Shown here one piece after another: positions 1-10,700 of a stretch of 64,000 nucleotides of DNA (its first letter is position 1; each line of letters begins with the position of its first letter). The notes beneath the pieces were generated by a model. It was not told where the DNA came from and ran no database searches. It saw only the letters and a list, made by a program, of their open reading frames with translations. The DNA comes from Capitulum mitella (lineage: Eukaryota; Arthropoda; Thecostraca; Pollicipedomorpha; Pollicipedidae). The translations under genes and the position numbers were made by a program. Where the stretch lies: the NCBI GenBank assembly GCA_030062745.1, contig CP099839.1:15422044-15486043 (forward strand), written 5' to 3'.

Positions 1-2334
1 CTGTTTCTTTGCATGCCTTGTGTTGAAATTCGTCCAGTTGTGGTAAGACGGACGTTCAGCATGCAATGGATTCCCGCTTCAGGGGAATGGGAGCCTGCGT
101 CTGCCTTGAGATGTACGTTAAAGCCATATTCTTTGGTCTCGCTGTGTCGTGTAATTACATCAGAATGTCGACTCCCGATAGTTGCATATCTTTCCCCCGA
201 AATCCCAGGAGTTTGTCAAGATCTATCATGTTGAATCGATTTCGTGTGATGGAAGGCTTTGAACCCGTGGAGGAAGCTGCTGAAAATATATCGGACGTAA
301 GGATATCACTTTGTATTTGGAATCGGACGGATACCATGCATACCGGTTGGACTAATCGGATTCATTAAACGGAAATAATTTGGGAGCAATGGTCGTCGAT
401 CAGTTGTTCCAGATGCATCCATAGTTAGCCAAGACTTGAGCTAGGACATTGAGTCATCAAGCAGGTCTCTGCACAATAGCCTCTAACATAATAGAGGGTT
501 GGGAGGCTGTCTGTTGATCGATGTAAAACGAATCATTGGCCGCTTTTTGAACACGGCGCCCTAAAAAAATGCCATGAAGATGAAGCAGTATGCGAAGGAA
601 TAACGGAGAGTCCGTTTCCCACGTCCATAGGACGCATGTGAGATGGACGAAGACAGCTGCACGAAATGCATGGCTGGTTGGTCGTGCGTAGGTTTTTCAA
701 AACGTTCTGTAATATATCATTGCAAAACACAGTGACTGAACAACAGAGACAGTCGTGGGCTTAACCGTGGCCAACCTGACCGAAACAAACCGAGCCCTGT
801 CTTATCCCGTCGCCTCTTGGCGAAGCTTAGCGAGGAACTGGTCTGGCCGCAGTTGGCACTGGTGCCTGATTGGCTTAAGGTCTACAAGTGGCTGAACGCA
901 CGGAACACATGGGAAGCAATGACAGCGGACGGGCACTTTGAAAGCAGGAACACGAATGACTAAACACTGTCACCTATACTTGTATGCAAAAGTGATGGAG
1001 GCTTTGTGGAGATGTGGAAGGTGGAGGACAAACGTGTTTTTTATCTCGTTTCTTTCCACACGACGCCATAGGGTTAATGTTAAATGTCGCCCAAGTTGGC
1101 AGGGAGGGGGCGGCTGTCCCCTGTCCCCGGCTCCAACGCCCCTGCTTGCATTGCAGCGGCGCGGCCATTGCCAGCAGATTGGAAACCAGAGCTTGTGCTC
1201 TAACCACTCAACGTAACCAAGAATCAAAATGCAACGATCATTGGCTGAGAGCAGCCCACCTTCAGTCACCAGTTTTCACCGGTTGAGCCGTGCTCAACCA
1301 AAGTCGGTTGAATGATGAGTTCTTTCGGTCTTCGACTCCCTTGCGGTTACTCCATTTTCTGGCAAACGGTTCACGGTAGCAAAGCGGACAAGCAGTCTGG
1401 ATAGCGATGCGCTCCACGCATAACCGAATCCGAGCGGCAGGTTTACCATGGCTAAAGATTTATTCTGTAGAACTTTTACAGACATCTGCATATTCTGATC
1501 TCGGGGTGTGTCACCCGATGATCGTGCTGGGCCCAATGCGTGCTGTCGGATTGACTCATCGAGGGTTGTACTCTCAGTAGTGTCGACGCATTTTTGCTCC
1601 TCGCTGCAATGCCGGGCCCCAGGCGCGAGGCAAACGAGGGCTAAACGCGCGGGGCTGACGCGGTCTGAACGGGCAGCCTGGATGGGCCTCATTCGGGCAA
1701 TCCGCATTCGGTTCATGCTTTCTGCCTCTAAGCCCTCTTTGGGCCAGTAACGTGTAATGTGCTGGGCAGCCCGCTTTGACTCCTTGCGGCAACGGAAAGC
1801 CAATAATCGTCTAACGCGGGCGTTCCTCGTTCAGCACGTGCCCCAGCTCGCGATGGATCCGAGCTTTGTACCCATGCAAAGTCCAAAATACTGTTGGGCA
1901 CAATAACGTGGCGGGACTGGAGGGCGGAGGAAAGTCCGCGTGATCACGACACCATAACGCCGTGACGCAATCATTCCGCAGTAGTATTCTATTTCACTTT
2001 TTACCATGGAATACCCAGACTGTCGGGCCACAGTGATCGAAAAAGATAAGGACTACGCTGCCCACAAACAACGGGAAACGGACTAGACACCGGACTGCCC
2101 ATTCCACCACCACATGAGGGGACATATCAGTCTTGACTCTGGCCTGTCAAAAGCATTGTTTTCCCTGCCAGACTCTGCCTCCCATCCCGATGCAGTGTCC
2201 AGTGGAAATCTTTCGTCCGTGCAGCGCCAGCTAAGCCTGCTGTCCTAGGGTCCCCACGGGAGCCCAGGTGCAGCGAACGACAGCTCTGTCCATTTCCGCC
2301 GCGGTCAACAGTCGCACGACATTCTTCAACTTCA
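1..2334. other. Gene-free flank downstream of legless
   Basis: No open frame here resembles a known protein and no splice-compatible exon series was found on either strand. Composition is mixed and CpG is not depleted. A short hairpin (ggttgag / ctcaacc) lies near 1283-1301. Around 1150-1216, minus strand, there is a weak tRNA A-box-like stretch (GTTGAGTGGTTAGAGCAC) without a matching B box. Confidence 0.5.
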
Positions 2335-2340
2335 TTTATT
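2335..2340 (-). promoter_or_regulatory. Candidate poly(A) signal of legless
   Basis: The minus strand reads AATAAA about 425 bases after the legless stop codon. It would end a 3' UTR of roughly 450 nt. The hexamer is seen directly; its use is inferred from position and strand. Confidence 0.6.
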
Positions 2341-2765
2341 AAAAATGTCCATGTACAATCTAGATACACAAGTAATGAATAATGAATACTGAGCCGTCAC
2401 GAGAGATGCTGCCTGTACAGGGGCGGTGAACACTGTACAAATCGTCTAAAAAACACGCATTTCCAAAATAATAATCTCAGCGCGCATCGACAACACAAAC
2501 ACGCACGCACACGAACACCGCACTGAGCAGTCTGCAGCGCCGCGGCGCAGCGGACCTTGTCGAGCGCACGCCGGCACGCGGCTCCGACCGCGGCCGGCCG
2601 CAGCCGAGCCCTTCCCGTAATACTGAGCGGCCCGGAGCGCGGCTGGCTCCGTCCGGCGGCGGCCGCACCCCGGCCCTGCCGTCACCTGCACTCGCGCGCC
2701 CGTCAACAGGAAATATCGCTCTTATTGCACCATCACATGAGCGGCGGCGGCGGACGGGCGTCACG

Positions 2766-4724
2766 TCATTGGTACCAGCCGAACTGGTTCGTCTTCATGC
2801 CGCCCGGCTGGCCCATGGAGGGCGGCAGCGGCTGGGCGGCTTCAGGCGGGCCCGGCCCGCCGCCCATCACGCCCATCGGGCCGCCCTTGGGGCCGTACAT
2901 GGCCGGCGCCGGTCCGTTGCTGTTCATCATGGCCTGCGGACCACCGGGCCCGAACATGGGTTCGCTCATGCCGGCCATGCCGGGGCTGGGGCCGCGCATC
3001 ATGGCGGCGCGCGGCACCATCTGGCCCGGCATCGGGCCGGCGCCGACCATCACCGGGCCGCCGGCGCCCATCGGGCCCGGACCGCCGCCCATCGGCATCG
3101 GGCCGCCGAAACCCGGCTGCATCGGGCCGCCCATCATCGGGCCGCTCGGGCCCATCATCATGTTCATCTGGCGGCCCATGGGCCCGCCGTGGCGCGGGTC
3201 GGCGCCCATCGGCATGCTGCCCATCGGGCCGCCGGGCATGCCCATCATAGGCGCGCCGTGGCCACTCATCGACATGCTGTTCGACACCACCATCGGCCCA
3301 CTCATGCTCATGGTCGGTCCGCTCATCGAGGCGCTCATCGGTCCACTCATCGACACACCGCCACTCATCGGGCCCGGCATGGCCGCGCCGCCGCACATCG
3401 GTCCACTCATCGGGCCGCCCATGGGGCCGCCGGCCGCCATAGGGCCCGGCATCGGTCCGCCGCCACCCATCGGTCCGGTCATGGGTCCGCCCATCGGGCC
3501 GCCGCCGCCCATGGGCGCCATGTTGCTGCCGCCGCCGCCGCCGCTCATCGGCCCGCTGGCCACGGTCATGGCCATGCCAGGGCCGGGCATGGAGCCGCCT
3601 TGGTCGTGAAGCATGCCGGAGGGGCCGCCGGGACCGCCGGGTCCTCCGGGCATGCCGCCGGGTCCTCCGGGCATGCCGCCGGGCCCGCCGGGCATGCCGC
3701 CGGGTCCTCCGGGGATGCCGCCGGGTCCTCCGGGCATGCCGCCGGGTCCGCCAGGCATGCCGGAGGGGCCGGTGAAGCGCTGCAGGAACTCGAGACTGGG
3801 CGGTCCGCGCGGCCCGGCGCCGGCCGTCTGCGGCCGCGTCGGCAGGTACTGGATAGTGTTGGGCGCGTTCGCCTTGACCTGGACGTTGGCGCCGCTGTAG
3901 GGGCCGCCGGGCCGGCCGGGGCCCATCATGGCGCCGGGCGGGCCCAGCGGCGCGCCGCCCGGCCCCGGCATGCGCGGCATCATGCCGGCTCCGGGGCCGG
4001 GCCCGAACGGCTGCGCCGGCGAGCCGCCGCGCACCGCTGGACTGGGCGACGAGGCCGGCTGCTGTGCCGAGCAGGGCGGCATCAGACGCGGACTGGCGGC
4101 CGCCGGCGTCAGGCCGGGCCCGCCCGGGCCGCCGCCGGAACACTCCACCAGGCCGCCCGACAGGAACGAGTTCGCCGAGCTGGTGACGGCCGGGCCAGCC
4201 GAGCCCGGCCCACCGCTGCCGCCGCCGCTCGCCGCCGCCACCGCCGCCGCCGCCGCCGCTGCCACCGCCCAGCTGCTGCGACATCTGCACCATCGACGAG
4301 ATCGGGTCGAACATCTTGTCGGCGGCGAGCGCCGGCGACTGGCGCGGGTTGAGCGGCACGTGCGGGTGGCCGAGCGGCAGGTCCAGCTCGGACGGCGGCC
4401 GGCCCGGCAGCGGCTCCATGAACGGCATGCGCGGGCTGCCCATCATGGCCGGGCCGTAGCCGGGCAGCCGGCCGGCCAGCTCGCCGCCTGCCGGCTTCGG
4501 GCTCGGCGCCGGGAACCGGACGTCGCCGGCGGCGCCCGGCGTGCGCGGCCCGCCCGGACTGCGGCCCGGGAAGCGCGCCTTGCCGTCGGCGCTGCCGGGC
4601 GTGGGCGGGCCGGCTGCCTGCTGGGGGCTGGGCGCCGGCGCGCCCGCCCGGCGTCAGCGGCGTGCCGGTGCCGGTCCGGCCCGGCGGCTCGGCGGAGCTC
4701 TCTCCGGCCGGCAGGGAAGGCACG
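2766..4724 (-). CDS. lgs: legless last coding exon with C-terminal blocks; two apparent frameshifts
   Basis: The exon runs from acceptor tctgtttcag to the stop after NQFGWYQ. It holds three conserved blocks in fly order: [14 protein letters not shown] (about 4270-4315), [19 protein letters not shown] (about 3838-3895) and PSLEFLQRF (about 3775-3801). GPM and MSGPM repeats follow to the end. The conserved peptide occupies three successive frames. The changes fall near 4643-4652 and 4235-4262, in C/G-rich runs, and each equals one extra base. Subtracting two bases makes the exon a whole number of codons. An assembly or sequencing error is the simplest reading; a real indel or frameshifting cannot be excluded. 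Confidence 0.85.
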
Positions 4725-7700
4725 CTGAAACAGACCGACGCCGTGTCAGCGGCGCCACGCATCAGCTGCGTCAACGGGCGGCCCCAGACGCATCAGCTGC
4801 GTCAACGTGACGACTGCGTCACACCGGCGAAGGAGATCGTCACTGGAACATGCTATTAATGACAAGAGGACTGTTGCGAAGGCTGAAGACGCTCGAGTGT
4901 ACGTGCACGCAGATATCTTCCGTAACAGTTTTGCGACGTAACTGAAACGAAGTGTTGGTATTACGAATGAAGGAACTTTTCGAACTACCATCCTCGCCTT
5001 CAGTGTTATTAATTACATTAATGCAAATAATAACAAACAAGACAACGACGATACCCCGAAAAATTCCTCCATCCGTAAGGTACCTTCTAGTTATGTTTTG
5101 TTGCGGGAACTCCCCGTACGGTGATGAAACTGACCACACACCAGCAACCCTGAGGACGTCGTGCCGGTATTTCCTAATGAATAAAATATCAGTCGCGCAT
5201 CCCGCCGCCCCGCCTGCCGGTGGACGGACGGCGGTGCGGCGCCCGCACTGTTGCAGATAGCCGGCTTCCGCCTGCGGTCGGCGACCAGACGGCTGACTCA
5301 CGAGGGCGGTCGGACGTCGGCGTCCCGCACGCCCGTGTTGGCCTGCTTGTGGATGGTGAGCTCCTGGCCCTCGAAGTTGTTGATGTCCTGGATTTGCAGG
5401 GGTGAAGGCACCGGCATCAAGTTGGCCTCGTTGGCCGCATGCATTGGGAAGTTCGGGTTCATGCCCGACCGGCCGAATAAGTCACCTGCGGGAAGGTAAA
5501 ACGTCAGGTATCTGTAATACGACTATGGGTATGTGCAGCAGGTGGAAAACATGCCGAACCGTCCGGTACTGTTTCATTACTTGTTCTCTCAAATGACACT
5601 TGAGTTTAAAAGAACAAGCCAGGAAAGCAGAAAGCAACACTGAATTTTAAATCGTGAAGGCACACCTAGTCACAAACCATACACGGCTACGCCCCCACAC
5701 CAGCATGCAACGCTTTCAAAACTTCCTGGATCTATATCCTAATCGGGGCCTGGAATTTAATGACCACATTTCAAGCGTACCGACACCTGACCAGAGCACA
5801 GGGCGACGCCATACTCCACCTGGCCGGCGAGACAGCCTGCAGAGGACCGGTCGCCCCGGTCGCCCCTCACCTGGCCCGGTGCCGGCCGGAGACGTGCTAC
5901 CCGGGCCGGCCGACGTCGGCGGCTGGCTCTGCGGCGGCGTGAACTCGGGCGCCGAGACGCGGCCGGCCGCAGCCGCTGCCACAGCCGCCGCCGCCGGCGA
6001 CGCAGCCGACACGGGGGTGCCCGGCTCGCTGAGGTGGCGCGGCGACGGCGACGGCACGGGCCGCGGCGACGGCACCGCCGCGCCCGCCAGCGAGTGCGGC
6101 GACGGCCCGGGCGTCGGCAGCCGCGGGCAGACGGCCGGCGAGCCGAGCCGCGGAGAGCTGCGCGGCAGAGACGTGGTCGGCGAGCGCGAGCTCGGGCTGG
6201 GGCTGGCCAGCGCGCGCGGCTGGCTCTGCGGGTACGGCGGCGGCGGGCCCTGCATCCGGCTGGGCATCATCAGCATGCGCATGTTGGCCGGCGCGCCGGG
6301 CGGCCCCTTGCGGCGCCGGTCGTCGTAGAAGTCGCTCTGCAGACGCTGCCACTCCATCTGGGCGGCCATTGAGGCGGCCGGTCCGCCCGGACCCATCATG
6401 CCCGGCCCCAGCATGCGCTGGTGCGGCACCATCATGCGCGGCTCCAGCGGACCGTTCGGACCCATCGGACCCATCATGCCCGGACCCATGGCCCCGCCCT
6501 GGGACATCATGGGCCCGTGACCACCCATCGGGCCCATCTGGCCGCCGCCCGGTCCGCCGTACATACTGTGAGGAATCGGGCCGTTGGGTCCCATTATCAT
6601 ACTACCCGGGGGCATGGGACCGTTCATACTGCCCGGCGGCATGGGCCCGTTCATACTTCCAGGGGGCATCGGTCCATTCATGCTGACAGCGGGCATAGGT
6701 CCGTTCATGGCGCCTGGAGGCACTGGTCCGTTCATGCTACCAATCGGCATGGGCCCATTCATGCTGGAAGGGGGCATGGGTCCGTTCATACTCACAGGTA
6801 CCATTGAGCCGTTCATGTTACCCCTGGGACCGCCAGGGCCCCCCATGCCCATCGGGCCACTGGGACCTCCCATGCCAGCGGGACCGCCGAGGTCTCCGAT
6901 GTCGACGGGGCCGTTGGGGCCTCCCATAGCCGCCGGCCCGTTAGGACCTCTCATCCCCATCGGGCCGTTAACACCGGCCACGCCGGAGGGACCGTTAGGC
7001 CCACCCATACCCCCGGGACCGGCAGAGCCGTTGGGACCCATCATCATGGGGCCATTGGGGCCTCCCATCATCATGGGGCCGTTGGGGCCGCCCATCATCA
7101 TGGGGCCGTTCGGTCCCACCATGCCGCCGGGTCCGTTGGGTCCCGGCATGCCGGCGGGCCCGTTTGGACCCATTACGCCAGCGGGGCCGTTCGGGCCCGC
7201 CACGGCACCGGGCCCACCGGGTCCGCCGGGTCCGTTGGGCCCGTTGGGTCCCGGCTGTCCGGGCGGGCCGCCGGGTCGCTCGTCGGGCATAAGCATTTCG
7301 CCGATGCGTTTGAGCCGGGCCAGCTTGGAGGCGCGGTGGTGGCGCTGCTCCAGCGTCAGGTCGTCGTCCGGCAGACGCTGCTGGCCGGCCGGAGGGCGGC
7401 CCTCGTCACCGTCCGCGCCGCCGGCCGACGACGGGGGGCCATGGCCGGCAGCGGCGGCGGCGGCGCGGCCCGTCCCGCCCAGCACGGCCGGCGACGGCGC
7501 CGACTTCACCTGCGGACACCGCGGACCATGTCAGACCGGCGCCCGACACCCCACAACCGGACCGACCAGGCGGGGGCAAACGGCGGAACACTGACGGCAC
7601 GGACCGACACAGTCGGAGGCAGAAGGCAGAGCAAACGGACGGAGCCGGACAGGACACAGCAAAGCACACGATTACGCGAAATGGTGACGGTACTTCAGGC

Positions 7701-10700
7701 GATCGACTGATTGTGGTTTCGCATTCCGTCATCATCAGGAAGCTGACTGGCCAGCTGACGTCATGGATAGATTAGCAACTATCGGCCACGTACCCCGAAT
7801 CGTCCAAAAACAAGCAATTCACAGAGAGTCCGCAACAATATTTACGCCGGACTTGGGGATTGTCCGCATAAATATCACCCAGAAGCGAGGAACGTAAGCA
7901 AACTTTTAACAAATGAAGCCCATCAACTAGCGGTAACATCTACGTTGCCCTCCGCTATGGAGACTGGCCTCACATTCGCATCGCAGAAGCGAAGCCAGCC
8001 TCCGCCGGGAAAAATTCCTCACGATCGCGAGACCGGCCGTCCCCCCAGCACACCCTGTGACCCCGGGCGCCGGCGCCTAAGGCCTGGACGGCCGGCGCCG
8101 CCCGCGGGCTGCGCCGTCGACCTACCGAGTCGCGGGAGGCGGGCCGTGCCGGTCCGCCGGCCGACATCGCGAAGCCGTGCTCCGACATGGAGCCGGGCGG
8201 CGCCTGACCGGGCCCGGCCATGACCAGCGGGCGGCCCGGCCCGGACACGGCCAGCGGCTGGCCCATGCCGGACATGGTGGCCGGCGGGCCCGGGCCGGCG
8301 CCGGACGGCGACATGGGCGGCCACGGGCCGGCGCCGGACAGCGGCGGGCCCGGCAGGCCGGCGAACTCGGCCCCCATCAGCGGCGAGCCCTGCGGCAGTT
8401 TGGCGCCGGACGCATTCCGCTTCACGGCGCTCATCCAGGGCGGCTGCGGCACGCGCGCGAACTGGCTCGTCTTGAGAGGGTGCCGCTGAAACACGGCCAC
8501 GGCGCCCGGTCAGCAGCGCGCCAGGGGTGGTGCACTTCATCAGGCAGACGCCGCACGGCCGTCGCCGCGTGATGCTTGCACCACGTACAGAGCCCGAGGG
8601 AAGACCCTATAACGTAATACTACATTCCTTGGTCAAACGCTGACGGGGAAATCAAATCCAGCGGTGTGGGAAATGGGTGTTGCAATATCTGAAAGGAAAG
8701 TAGCTTGTTTGAAACCTGTCCACGTAAAACTTTTTAGTCGCATTTACATCACGAATCAAAGCATGCAGGCTACAGGCATTCACTCACATCGTACAACAAT
8801 TCAAAATTCAGGTAACACATACAATGAACGCACAAACATTGGAAGTCCGATGTCCGTGTCACATCGTCTTTAGGTAAAAAAAAAATTTTACTTTGCTGTT
8901 ACCAAACTCCAATTCTTTCTCAATGCATAAGCGGCACGTTCTTCATGTGCGATGTAGCAGCTGAACACGCTGCCCACATCTACAGCACCAATTCATGCAC
9001 ATTTCTTTGAAGAGTACACCTCAAACTGATCCTTATTTTCTGCAGATTAACATGGGTTTTGATACGAGTTTCACAAGTCTGATGCCAATTTCCGAGGTCG
9101 TTTTTAGCACCAACATGGAACCAAAGACGTACTGATTAAACCAAGCATCCGCCTCTGAGACAGAAGGCACATCACAGAGGTCGCCATTGCGCACCTGATA
9201 AACATATGACATCTTCAAAACCCAAATACGAGTCCGTCCAATCTAAAATGGCGTCAGGGCGTAGTCGCGTGCACGGCTTGGTCAAAATACGGCCCCGACC
9301 ACTGCCGTCCACGCGCGAGCCAATGGCGCGGCACACTCACATCCAAGTACTTCTTGGTGCCCTCCTGCGAGCAGTGGTAGGCGATGATGGTCGGGTACTG
9401 GCCCTGCATCACCGACTCGAACGCCCGGTTGGCCAGCTGGGTGGAGAAGACGAAGATGTGGCTCTGCTGCTGCATGTACTGGGCGTCGGCCGTCATCGGC
9501 TGCCGGTTGATGGCGCCGCTGGAGGGCAGCGGCTGGGCCGGCGCCGGACTGCCGCCGCCGACGCTCACCATGGCTGGCCGCGCCGGGCCGCCACTGCCGC
9601 CGCCGCCCGGCCCGGCCCGGCCGGCCGCCGACACTGACCGGTCTGCAACGGCACGACGCGCCGTCAGACGGAGCACACTGCGGCGGCACAAACTGGCTGA
9701 ACACGACACACCGTCGCCGGGGGACGCTGTCACGAAACTGGACAGATTACGGCACTACAGCAGAAAACGACGTCAAAGGTCTGTCCACGACGTGGCTGAA
9801 AAAACGGTGGCTTTTAGTGTATAGGGGCAAAGACTGAGTTCCAAATGCATTTTTGTGCCCTTTCAAAATGCCAAATTCGAAGCCTTTTGAAAAGTCTCCA
9901 GCCAAGTGTATCTATCAGCCAAGTGGATCAGCCAAGTATCTACATCCAAAAAGGCACAGCTGTGATGTCTTCGCTAACTTAGACCAAAACGCCCACTAAT
10001 ACTTGCATTTTTTATTGGTGTGCTTTGCAAACACAAACAAAACTTTGTGTTTGCAAAACTTCAAACTTCAAAAGAACTTCAAAAAGAGAAACTGGCCTAC
10101 GACGGAAAACGAGCAAAAGCCAAATTTCCAACTCTGGGAGGCGCCAGGAGACGCTGCTAAGGACAAACTGCCGCAGGGTGGGGCGTCAACGCAGAACAGG
10201 TTGTACATGCCGACTAGTCCGCGTCAAGCACAGAGCAAAACCCAACCGGCACAGCAACTGAGCATCATCCGATCAGAGGAAAGCCAAGCAGGCAGCATTA
10301 ATGCCAGCTGCGTCCAGCGAAAAGGCTGTACAATTTACAGCATGACGCGTTCTTAAATGTCGTTTCTAGCTGTTTTGGTGGCCCAGAGTATGAGCGACAA
10401 CAAAATGGGCACAGACCAACGCCTATCCGGTAGCACCAGCCCACTGGCTGCTGGAGGCGGTAGCTCGTATGCATCGCATGTGTGACACTCTGACAAAATA
10501 TACAGATAGAACAGCATTCCGCATCTGCTAACGATGTAAACAAACACGGGGGGCGGCAGGCGGCAGGCGGCCGGGGCGCGTGGCGAGCGGGCCGGCCCGC
10601 TCACCGGAGCTGAAGTCCCCGGCCGACTGGGAGCCGTCCTCGGTCTTGAACTGGGCGGCGGACGACTCGCTCAGGCGGCCACCCAGAGAGGACGGCTTGC

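Noticed and set aside
1150-1216. tRNA gene or SINE head on the minus strand
   Set aside because: An A-box-like stretch is present but there is no B box, no cloverleaf and no terminator.
2557-4728. Long plus-strand frames opposite the last legless exon (350-527 codons, Gly-Pro-Ile or Ala-His-Arg-rich)
   Set aside because: They are complements of the GPM-coding repeats; the conserved motifs, splice sites and stop belong to the minus strand.
5716-7509. Collagen-like protein
   Set aside because: The Gly-Pro repeats are not strict Gly-X-Y triplets throughout, and the same exon carries HD2 and HD3 of Legless.
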